A stretch of 64,000 bases of DNA, taken from positions 62,001 to 126,000 of the forward strand of contig CAWJWP010000035.1 of the NCBI GenBank assembly GCA_963846495.1, written 5' to 3'. Shown here piece by piece: positions 56,208-64,000 of this stretch. The notes below the pieces were generated by a model. It was not told the origin of the DNA, ran no database searches, and was given only the letters and a program-made list of their open reading frames with translations. Within the stretch, counting starts at the first letter, position 1, and each line of letters opens with the position of its first letter. Source of the DNA: DASYQD01 sp963846495. Its GTDB lineage: Bacteria > Acidobacteriota > Thermoanaerobaculia > Multivoradales > JAIOJS01. Position numbers and translations under genes: made by a program.

Positions 56208-59200
56208 TCACCATTGCCGAATTCGGAATCCGGGCATCGCGAACAGCGTCAGCGATCCATGCACCGCTGCCACTCGCCCCACGCCTTCTTTCGGGTCGCC
56301 GAGGATGGAGCGGAGGTCGAAGCGAGGGTGCCATTTGGAGACGCAACGTTCGCAGCGGTCGTAGGTCGCTGCGGCTTTTTGCGGCGCTTCGCCGAGGTTG
56401 CCGATGCGGAACTCGTGATCCAGGCAGGCCGTCGTCGCGCGGCGCATCATGGCCTGGAGCAGCGTTTCGTCGATCGCCCAAACTCTCGCCGTACCGTCGG
56501 AGCCGGCGGCGACGATGCGGCGGCCGTCGGGGCTGAAGGCGGCGTCGCGCATGTCGCCCTGTCCGCGCAGGACGACGAGCTGACCGGAGCCGTCGGCTCC
56601 CCACAACCGCACCGTGCCGTCGGCGGAGGCGGTGACGATCCGCCGGCCGTCGGGGCTGAAGGCGGCGCTTCGCACCGGCTTGCGGTGGCCGCGGAGGACG
56701 ACCGGCTCGCCCGAGCCGTCGGCTGCCCACACGCGGGCGGTCCAGTCGGCGGAGGCGGTGACGACGCGCCTGCCGTTCGGGCTGAAGACGGCGCTCTCCA
56801 CGGCATCCGTGTGGCCGCGAAGCACCACTGGCTTACCCGAGCCGTCGGCCGCCCACATGCGGGCCGTCTTGTCGGCGGAGGCGGTGATGATGCGGCGGCC
56901 GTCCGGGCTGAAGGCGACGCTCTCCACCGGACCCTCGTGGCCGCGCAGCACCATGGGTTCGGCTACGCCATCCGCCGGCCACACTCGCGCGGTGCCGTCG
57001 GTCGAGCCGGTGACGACGCGTTCGCCGTCGGGGCTGAATGCTCCGTCGCCCACCGACTCCTCGTGTCCGCGCAACACGACCGGCTCGCGAGAGCCGTCGA
57101 CCGTCCACACTCGCGCCGTCTCGTCGAGGGAGACGGTGAGGACGCGGTCACCCGCTGGGCTGAAGGCGACGTCCCATAGCCACTTCGAGTGGCCCTGGAG
57201 GACTGTTGGCGTGCCGCTCCCATCGGCGGCCCACACGCGCGCAACGCTCCGGCTCGCCGTCACGACGCGCTTGCCGTCGGGACTGAAGGCGGCACGGGTG
57301 ACCTCCCCCTCATGGCCGCGCAGGACGATGGCCTCACCCGAGCCGTCTGCTGCCCAGATGCGAGCGGTGCCGTCGTCGGAGGCGGTAAGGACGCGCTTGC
57401 CGTCACGACTGAAGGCGGCGCTGTTCACCGCCCACTGGTGCCCGCGCAGGACGACCGGATCGGCGAAGCCCTCGAGCGGCCACACTCGCAGCGTCGCATC
57501 GTCGGCAGCGCTGACGACACGCCGGCCATCGCGGCTGAGGGCGAAGCTCGTCAGCAACCCGTCGTGGCCACGCAGGACCAACGGCTCGCCCAGACCATCC
57601 GGCTGCCACACTCGCACCGTACGGCCGCTGGCGGTAATGATCCGCTGGCCGTCGGGGGTGAAGGCGGCGCTGAAGATGTCTTCCACGTGGCCGCGCAGGA
57701 CGACGGGCTCCCCCAGGCCGTCGGCCCTCCAGACGTGCGCCGTCTTGTCGTCGGAGCGCGTGACGATGCGCTTGCTGTCAAGACTGAAGCGGGCATCCAG
57801 CACGACGCCGTGATGGCGCAGGATCACGGGCTCGCCGGAGCCATCGGCCGCCCACACGCGCGCCGTACCGTCGTCGCCAGCAGTCGCGACACGCTGGCCA
57901 TCGCGGCTGAAGCTGACGCCCCGCACCGGCCCCTCGTGACCGCGTAGCACGACGGGCTCACCTGAACCGTCGGCTTGCCACACTCGCGCCGTGGCGTCGC
58001 CCGAGGCGGTGGCGATCCGGCTACCGTCAGGGCTCCAGACGGCGACGTTCAAGGCATCGCCGTGACCGCTCAAAATCACCGGCTCGCCGGAACCATCGGC
58101 CGCCCACACCCGCGCGTTGTTCCCATCGTCGACAGTGACCAGGCGTGCGCCGTCAGGGCTGAAAGCGGCGCTCGTCACCTCGCTTTCGTCGCCGCGCAGA
58201 ACTACGGGCTCACCAGCGCCATCGGCCGCCCACACTCGCGCCGTCCCGTCCGCCGACGTGGTGACCACGCGCGTGCCGTCTGGGCTGAAAGCAGCGCTGA
58301 GGACTCTGCCGTTGTGGCCGCGCAAGACGATGGGCTCGCGTCGACCATCGATTGGCGAAATCCATACGGTGTTGTCTGCCGAGAGGGAGACCACCCGCGT
58401 GCCGTCGGGATCGAACGCAATGCCGTATCCCCCGTCGGGGAGGCCGCGCAGAATGGTGCTCGACAGTCCCGATTCCAGAGCTTCTCGCAGTCCCGACTGC
58501 GCGTGCCCGATCTCCTCGGGTTTGGCGACTTCCAGCAGGACCAGGGCGCCGCGGGTCGGGTCCCTATCCATCCATTCCCTGGCGACGACGACGCGAGCGG
58601 TGTCCTGCGCCTTCTCCGTCGCCTCGACCGCGACGCTGCGCTGCCACCACGCCACGGCAGCGACCGTCGCGACCACCACTGCCGCGACGGCCATCCCAAT
58701 CCGCAGAGCCCGCCGTGCCAGCGCGCGACGCGAACGCTCGGCTCGGCTCGCCTCGACGAGCCGAGCCTCGTCGGCGTTCCAGGCGCGCATGCCGTTGGCG
58801 CCGGCTTCGACGAACGAGAGGTCCACTTCGTCGAAAGGCGTCCCTTGCTTACCGTCGCTCCAATCCACGGCGCGCTGGGCGAGGAGGCGCGTGGCACGTT
58901 GGCCAGGCAACATGGACGCCTCGAAGCGACGCCGCACCAGCGGCGCGAGGGTGTCGTGGGCGAGGCGAGTCGTGCCCAGGTCCGCCGGGTCGTTCCCCAC
59001 CGGCGCCAGCTCGCCTTCCTGGACGTGGACCGTGCCGACGAGGAGATAAAGGTCCTTGCACTGACCCAGCAAGGCGACCACGTCCGGCCGGCCGCCGTAC
59101 CGCGCCACCACCTCGACGGCCTGCCGCGTCTCCGCCGTGCCGAGCGGCGTCGTGTGGTGGGCGAGGAGGTCGAGCGCCAGGCCCGAGCTCACCGTGTCGC

Positions 59201-60803
59201 GGCGCCACGTGGCGAGCTCCGCGAGCTGCTGCTCGAGGAAGTCGTCGAGCAGGATCCCCTTCCGCTTCATCTCGCGGTACAGCTCGATCGTGAAGCGCGG
59301 CGCGTCGGTTCCCTGGCTCGCCTCGGCCCACATCTTGGAGAGCAGGATCTGCAGCGTCGGGGCGACCGACGAGCGGGCGTCAATGGCGAGATCGGCGGCG
59401 ATCTCCTCCGCCAGCCCGGGCTCGATCTCCAGCTTGTACCGCCGGCGCAGCCGCTCGGTGCTCGCCGGACCTTCGACCACTTCGACGATCCCCTCGCGGT
59501 CGAGGTGGCGGAGCTCGACGCGATCCCGAGGCAGCCTCTCGGCGTCGAGCACGCGCAGCACTTCTGCCAGCCACTCCTTGCGGAAGCCGAGGAGGAGCTT
59601 CCCCTGCGGACGATCCCGCGCGCCGAAGATCGAGCGCAGCGCGGCGACCACTTCCTGGGCTTCTTGCCCGCCGGGAAGCGGCCGGGTCCAGGCCTCCTCG
59701 GCCTGGTCGAGGATCACCACCAGCGGCTTGCCTGCCGCCGCTTCGCGCTGGCGCCAAGCGTCGCCGAGATCGCTCGCGACATCGTCGCTCGTGCTCTCCG
59801 CCGCGCCGAGCGCCCGCGCCAGCGTGCCGCCGAGGCCGAGGCTGCCGTCGCGTCGCGTGTAGATCACGTCACGCGTCGCCTCCAGCCGCGGCGCCAGGCC
59901 GGCGGCGAGCAGCGACGACTTGCCGGCTCCGGTCTCGCCGAAGAGCAGGACGATGGGCGGCGCGTCGATGGCGGTGAGGGTCTCGTAGAGGTCGCGGATG
60001 GCGCGGCCGCGGCCGAAGAACACCGCGGCGTCCTCGCGCGTGAACCAGTCGAGGTGCTTGAACGGCGACGCCGGCAGCTCCATCGCGGGCGGGGACGGAA
60101 GGCCGTAGAGGTGATCGCGCGCCGCCAGCGCCAGGCTCCATTTCGAGGCGTGCTCCTCGGCGCCCGGCCGCACGTAGACGTCCCACGGCCAGCGCTCCTC
60201 GCCCACCGCCTCGGCGACGGTGGAGCGATAGGTGCTCTTCGACTCGCTTCCCCAGCGCGTACGCACCGCCGCCTGCGCTTCCGCGTAGGCGGTGCGTAGC
60301 GGCATGCCGGAGGCGAGGCTGCGATAGAAGCGCGCCGCGAGCTCGGTGGCCACCGCGTCGTCGATGGCTTGCGAGGTGGCGACGACGGCAGGCACTCCGG
60401 CGTCGAGGAGCGCCTGCACCTGCCCCGCCGAGGAGCAGCCGTTGAGGAAGACGAGAGCGAGGCCGCGCTGCTCGCCGAGGAAGGCGGCGAGCCCGCCGGC
60501 GTGCGCGAGCTCGGTGCCGCCCGTCGGCGTCTCGAGCACGAGCTCGGCGGGGCCGGCGTGGCCGCCGTAGTGGAACACCGCGACGCGGTCGCGATAACGC
60601 GGGTCCTGCAGCACGTCGAACACGTCGTCGACGGTGGCGTTGTTGCGCTCCACCACCTCGCAGTGGCCCGCCTCCACCGCCGGCGCGATGGCGTCGCGGA
60701 TGCGCCGCTGCTCCTTGGGGAGGTTGCGCAGGTAGCGCGCCCTGTCTTCGCGGTCGTTGGCGAAGGCAAGGAAGATGACGGCCGGGCGCGGGTTGCGGCT
60801 CAC
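56208..60803 (-). CDS. CHAT protease - nSTAND NTPase - WD40 protein
   Basis: About 1,531 residues from GTG 60803; GTG 60914 is a less likely start. The N-terminal CHAT (caspase-like) domain has H82 in FHYGGH and C123 in LNGCSS, both catalytic residues. An nSTAND-type NTPase follows with GETGAGKSS (289-296) and LVVILDQAEEAW (Walker B). A membrane helix lies near 715 (RIGMAVAAVVVATVAAVAW). Then 16 WD40-like units of about 41 residues (motif VLRGH...SPDG...DGTARVWAADG), enough for two propellers. The last 75 residues have two CxxC-like Cys. The gene follows a TPR-Ser/Thr kinase on the same strand. STAND proteins are ligand-triggered switches, so a stimulus-activated protease, perhaps for defence or cell death, is inferred. 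Confidence 0.9.
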   Translation of the reverse strand: MSRNPRPAVIFLAFANDREDRARYLRNLPKEQRRIRDAIAPAVEAGHCEVVERNNATVDDVFDVLQDPRYRDRVAVFHYGGHAGPAELVLETPTGGTELAHAGGLAAFLGEQRGLALVFLNGCSSAGQVQALLDAGVPAVVATSQAIDDAVATELAARFYRSLASGMPLRTAYAEAQAAVRTRWGSESKSTYRSTVAEAVGEERWPWDVYVRPGAEEHASKWSLALAARDHLYGLPSPPAMELPASPFKHLDWFTREDAAVFFGRGRAIRDLYETLTAIDAPPIVLLFGETGAGKSSLLAAGLAPRLEATRDVIYTRRDGSLGLGGTLARALGAAESTSDDVASDLGDAWRQREAAAGKPLVVILDQAEEAWTRPLPGGQEAQEVVAALRSIFGARDRPQGKLLLGFRKEWLAEVLRVLDAERLPRDRVELRHLDREGIVEVVEGPASTERLRRRYKLEIEPGLAEEIAADLAIDARSSVAPTLQILLSKMWAEASQGTDAPRFTIELYREMKRKGILLDDFLEQQLAELATWRRDTVSSGLALDLLAHHTTPLGTAETRQAVEVVARYGGRPDVVALLGQCKDLYLLVGTVHVQEGELAPVGNDPADLGTTRLAHDTLAPLVRRRFEASMLPGQRATRLLAQRAVDWSDGKQGTPFDEVDLSFVEAGANGMRAWNADEARLVEASRAERSRRALARRALRIGMAVAAVVVATVAAVAWWQRSVAVEATEKAQDTARVVVAREWMDRDPTRGALVLLEVAKPEEIGHAQSGLREALESGLSSTILRGLPDGGYGIAFDPDGTRVVSLSADNTVWISPIDGRREPIVLRGHNGRVLSAAFSPDGTRVVTTSADGTARVWAADGAGEPVVLRGDESEVTSAAFSPDGARLVTVDDGNNARVWAADGSGEPVILSGHGDALNVAVWSPDGSRIATASGDATARVWQADGSGEPVVLRGHEGPVRGVSFSRDGQRVATAGDDGTARVWAADGSGEPVILRHHGVVLDARFSLDSKRIVTRSDDKTAHVWRADGLGEPVVLRGHVEDIFSAAFTPDGQRIITASGRTVRVWQPDGLGEPLVLRGHDGLLTSFALSRDGRRVVSAADDATLRVWPLEGFADPVVLRGHQWAVNSAAFSRDGKRVLTASDDGTARIWAADGSGEAIVLRGHEGEVTRAAFSPDGKRVVTASRSVARVWAADGSGTPTVLQGHSKWLWDVAFSPAGDRVLTVSLDETARVWTVDGSREPVVLRGHEESVGDGAFSPDGERVVTGSTDGTARVWPADGVAEPMVLRGHEGPVESVAFSPDGRRIITASADKTARMWAADGSGKPVVLRGHTDAVESAVFSPNGRRVVTASADWTARVWAADGSGEPVVLRGHRKPVRSAAFSPDGRRIVTASADGTVRLWGADGSGQLVVLRGQGDMRDAAFSPDGRRIVAAGSDGTARVWAIDETLLQAMMRRATTACLDHEFRIGNLGEAPQKAAATYDRCERCVSKWHPRFDLRSILGDPKEGVGRVAAVHGSLTLFAMPGFRIRQW

Positions 60804-60927
60804 GTCGGCATCGGCGGCATGCGAGTTGTCCTTGGGCGGACGCAGAGTACGCGATTCCCCGCTCGCGAGAAAAGTCGCACCTTGGCTGGCGCGGCCAGCG
60901 CGCGGGAGGGCCACGGGCGGGAGCGCG

Positions 60928-63225
60928 CTACGCCGGCAGCGCCATCACCGCGGCGCGCGTCTCTGCCGCATCTGCGAACCGGCGGGCGCGGTCCTTCTCC
61001 AGCAGCCGCGCCAGGAACTGCTGCCATTCGACAGGCAGGTCGGGGCGCAGCTGCCGAATGTCCGGCGGCGCGTCGCGGAGCTGCGCCAGCGCGATGGCGC
61101 TCGGCGTCTTGCCGACGAACGGCTCGCGGCCGGAGAGCATCACGTAGGTGAGAACGCCGAGCGCGTAGAGGTCGGAGCGGCCGTCGAGCTCTTCGCCCTG
61201 GATCTGCTCGGGCGACATGTACTTCGGCGAGCCGAGGACCTCGCCGGTGTGGGTGAGGTTGTTGTCGGGACCTTCCTGGCGGGCGATGCCGAAGTCGAGG
61301 ATCTTGGCGCGGCCGGCGGTGAGGAACACGTTCGAAGGCTTCAAGTCGCGGTGGATGATGCGCAGCTGGTGCGCCTCCTCGAGACCGGCGAGCAGCTGAG
61401 CGAGCAGCTCGCGCACGCGGGCGAGCGGCAGCGGGCCGGTCTCGCGCAGCTCGTGGTCGAGCGTGCGCCCTTCGAGGTACTCCATGGTGACGAAGAGGCC
61501 GCCGGCGAAGCGGCCGATGTCGTAGACGCGCACCACGTGCGGATGCGTGATGCGGCGGCAGATCTGCACCTCGCGCAACAGCCGCTCCTGATCGGTGGAC
61601 TCGAAGGCGCTCGAGCGCAAGGTCTTGAGCGCGATGACGCCGCCGAGCTCCTTGTCCTCGGCCTTGTAGACGCGGCCCATGCCGCCGCGGCCGAGCTCGC
61701 CGAGCAGGTGGTAGCGGCCGGCGAGCACCATCCCCGGCCGCAGCTCGGGCGTCGGCGTGCCGCCGGTCGGCGTCGGCGTGTCGATGCGTGCGCCGCCGCC
61801 GGTCTCGAGCCGGCTGGTGATCAGGCCGGTCGAGCTCGCGCCGCTCTCGCGGCCGGCGCGTTCGCGCACGGCGGCGAGGCGGCGGGTGGCGTCGCGATGG
61901 TCGCGGCGCATCGCCACCACCCGCTGGTACGCCTGCGCCGCTTCCTGCAGCCGTCCCTCCCCTTCGAGCGCGCGCCCTTCCCAGTAGTACCTCTCGACCG
62001 CCACGGCGCCGGTGACGGTGGGGTCCTGGGGCAGCATCTGCAACCAATGGAGCGCGCCCCCGAAGTTACCCTCCTCGACGAGTAGCGGGACGAGCAACAG
62101 TGTGCCGCGCTCGAAGTCGGGGTTGTCGGCCTTGATCTGTTGCAGCATCCCTTGCAGCGCATCGACGGCCGCCGTCCGATCTTTCGCCGCGAGGAAACAC
62201 TTCGCGGCACGCAACGGCCGGCCAGCAGCGAGATAGCAGCGCGCAGCGGCCGCCTCGTCGGGTACCTTCATGTACGAGTCGGCGGCGGTGTCGTACCGGC
62301 GCGCCGCCTCGAAGCAACGGGCGGCGTCGCCCCACCGCTCACCGCGCGAGTAGGCGTCGCCGGCGCGCTCCATCTCGCCGGCGGCTTCCCACAGCGGCCC
62401 CGCCTGCTCGTGCTCGCCGGCGGCCTCCCAGCACTCGGCAGCGTCGGCGCCCTGCCCCGCCTCGGCGAACAGCGCCGCCGCCTCGGCGTAGCGCTGGCAC
62501 TGGCGGAAGATCGTCGCCCGCTCCTCGGCCGGCAGGCTCGTGGCGCGGTCGAGCATCGGCAGTGCCCGCTCCGGCTGGCCGGCGGCGACCCAGCTGCGCA
62601 CGGCGCGCTCGACCTCGCCGCTCTTCTCCAGCAGCTCGGCGGCGCGCGAGGTCGCGCCCTGCACGAGCAGCAGGTCGGCGGCTTCGGCGGAGCGGCCGAG
62701 CCGCGCCAGCAGCGCCGCGCGCTGCACCTCGACCTGGCGTTGGCGCTCCTTCAGCCTGTCGTCAGCGCTGACGCGGATCTTGCCCGACAGCGAGCGCGAC
62801 TCGCGCTCCAGCACGCGCATCGCTTCGTCGAGCTCGCCGCCTTTCTCGAAGGCGACGGCGGCGCGGTCGAGGGCGCCGGCGCGCTCGAAGAAGCGCGCCG
62901 CCCGTTCGTGCTGCTTGAGCGCCAGGCTCGACTCCGCCGCCTGCGCGTACGCCTTGGCACTCTCGAAGTGCGGGATCGCCGCCTTGTGGTCGCCGTCCTG
63001 TGCCAGCAGCTCGCCAGCGTGCAGGTGGTCGCCGGCCTCGACGTACATCTCGAGCGCGGCGGCGCGGTTGCCGAGCTCGAGCTGCACGCGCGCTGCCTGG
63101 TCGAACCGCTTTGCCCGCCGGTACATCGCGGCGGCGCGGCCGAGGTGGCCCTGCTGGTAGTAGAGGTCGCCCGCACGCAGCGGGTCGCCAGCGAGGAGAG
63201 CCAGCAAGGGGGAGCGGGGTGCCAT
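60928..63225 (-). CDS. TPR - Ser/Thr protein kinase
   Basis: 765 residues from ATG 63225. Residues about 1-450 are helical TPR-like repeats with unusual Ala/Gly-rich turns (LYYQQGHLGRAAAMYRRAKR; ECWEAAGEHEQAGPLWEAAG). A Thr/Pro/Gly linker (about 470-500) leads to a complete kinase (about 505-763): LGRGGMGRVY, IALKTL, HRDLKPSNVF, DFGIAR, SPKYMSPEQ. No membrane segment follows the kinase, so it is cytoplasmic, unlike PknB-type receptors. TATAAA (minus strand, 63242-63247) lies 17 bp upstream beside a CGCCTC/GAGGCG inverted repeat, a promoter-operator candidate. It probably forms an operon with the CHAT-nSTAND gene downstream. Confidence 0.9.
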   Translation of the reverse strand: MAPRSPLLALLAGDPLRAGDLYYQQGHLGRAAAMYRRAKRFDQAARVQLELGNRAAALEMYVEAGDHLHAGELLAQDGDHKAAIPHFESAKAYAQAAESSLALKQHERAARFFERAGALDRAAVAFEKGGELDEAMRVLERESRSLSGKIRVSADDRLKERQRQVEVQRAALLARLGRSAEAADLLLVQGATSRAAELLEKSGEVERAVRSWVAAGQPERALPMLDRATSLPAEERATIFRQCQRYAEAAALFAEAGQGADAAECWEAAGEHEQAGPLWEAAGEMERAGDAYSRGERWGDAARCFEAARRYDTAADSYMKVPDEAAAARCYLAAGRPLRAAKCFLAAKDRTAAVDALQGMLQQIKADNPDFERGTLLLVPLLVEEGNFGGALHWLQMLPQDPTVTGAVAVERYYWEGRALEGEGRLQEAAQAYQRVVAMRRDHRDATRRLAAVRERAGRESGASSTGLITSRLETGGGARIDTPTPTGGTPTPELRPGMVLAGRYHLLGELGRGGMGRVYKAEDKELGGVIALKTLRSSAFESTDQERLLREVQICRRITHPHVVRVYDIGRFAGGLFVTMEYLEGRTLDHELRETGPLPLARVRELLAQLLAGLEEAHQLRIIHRDLKPSNVFLTAGRAKILDFGIARQEGPDNNLTHTGEVLGSPKYMSPEQIQGEELDGRSDLYALGVLTYVMLSGREPFVGKTPSAIALAQLRDAPPDIRQLRPDLPVEWQQFLARLLEKDRARRFADAAETRAAVMALPA

Positions 63226-63241
63226 CGCGAGCGGCGGAAAG

Positions 63242-63247
63242 TTTATA
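63242..63247 (-). promoter_or_regulatory. -10 element TATAAA before the TPR-kinase gene
   Basis: On the minus strand TATAAA ends 16 bp before ATG 63225 and touches a CGCCTC-GAGGCG inverted repeat (about 63250-63263) that could be an operator. No clear -35. Confidence 0.35.
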
Positions 63248-63404
63248 CCTCGCCTCCGAGGCGTCATGGTGAAGCGGCACGCAGCCGGAAGCCGCGCGAA
63301 TCACAGTTACAGAAACGGATCGCCGCCGGCAAAGGGGACACGCCGTGCCTGTCGAGTCACGGTTCGCGGCCCCGCGCGTTTGCCGTGGCAGCCGCGTGTC
63401 GGTC

Positions 63405-64000
<596 letters not shown>

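Noticed and set aside
63300..63370. GGGGACACG-containing stretch reminiscent of sequences near REP-associated transposases
   Set aside because: A single short match with no palindrome partner and no transposase gene nearby.

Overview
The window is a very GC-rich (mostly about 70% G+C), densely coded bacterial chromosome segment with about 38 protein genes. No rRNA, tRNA, CRISPR array or complete insertion sequence was recognised. Lipoprotein signals, many secreted proteins, a Thermus-type 7Fe ferredoxin, TPR-Ser/Thr kinase fusions, a paired ArsA/Get3-like ATPase operon, PHA-granule proteins and a wax-ester synthase suggest a Gram-negative, metabolically versatile soil or sediment lineage. My best guess is Acidobacteriota (Thermoanaerobaculia-like), with a myxobacterium-like deltaproteobacterium as second choice. 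This is inference from gene content; the window has no phylogenetic marker that I could place. Nine single-base frame breaks in six otherwise intact genes, including hemL, look more like consensus errors in the assembly than biology.

Layout. 1-3.2 kb: truncated secreted protein, then a PhoB/PhoR two-component pair with a four-fold 11-bp direct repeat (Pho-box-like) just before phoR. 3.2-9.4 kb: storage lipids, with a WS/DGAT acyltransferase, a membrane TPR protein and a phaR-phasin-patatin operon. 9.4-12 kb: two overlapping ArsA/Get3-like ATPase genes between two copies of a long palindromic repeat. 12-15 kb: secreted protein and a lipoprotein of the alkaline phosphatase superfamily. 15-19 kb: amidohydrolase, hemB, hemL, ferredoxin. 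19-25 kb: DnaJ-like, ClpB, second phosphatase-superfamily lipoprotein. 25-31 kb: one giant secreted protein with twelve Cys-bearing InlB-type repeats, ten of them exact 231-bp tandem units. 31-34 kb: XRE regulator, TPR protein, secreted protein, likely one operon. 34-40 kb: DEAD-box helicase, GlsB-like membrane protein, TypA, soft lytic transglycosylase. 40-43.7 kb: a kinase-pseudokinase-hydrolase fusion gene flanked by about 172-bp direct repeats; one repeat is the body of a predicted structured sRNA with a sigma-54-type promoter. 43.7-47.6 kb: class A PBP and an M15/LysM-type protein. 47.7-55.1 kb: LigD, a stand-alone receiver, topoisomerase IB, a receiver-kinase hybrid and an R3H/AAA ATPase. 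55.1-56.2 kb: gene-free repeat cluster. 56.2-64 kb (minus strand): a CHAT protease-nSTAND NTPase-16xWD40 protein downstream of a TPR-Ser/Thr kinase, then the 3' part of a GGDEF cyclase gene.

Main points of interest. (1) The kinase-pseudokinase-hydrolase gene inside direct repeats, with a drop in G+C inside the gene and the adjacent sRNA candidate. (2) The CHAT-nSTAND-WD40 plus TPR-kinase pair, which looks like a regulated-proteolysis or defence module. (3) A family of roughly 180-bp palindromic repeats whose arms vary by paired changes. (4) The Pho-box-like array and a set of -10 elements placed 7-8 bp before start codons, suggesting frequent leaderless transcripts.
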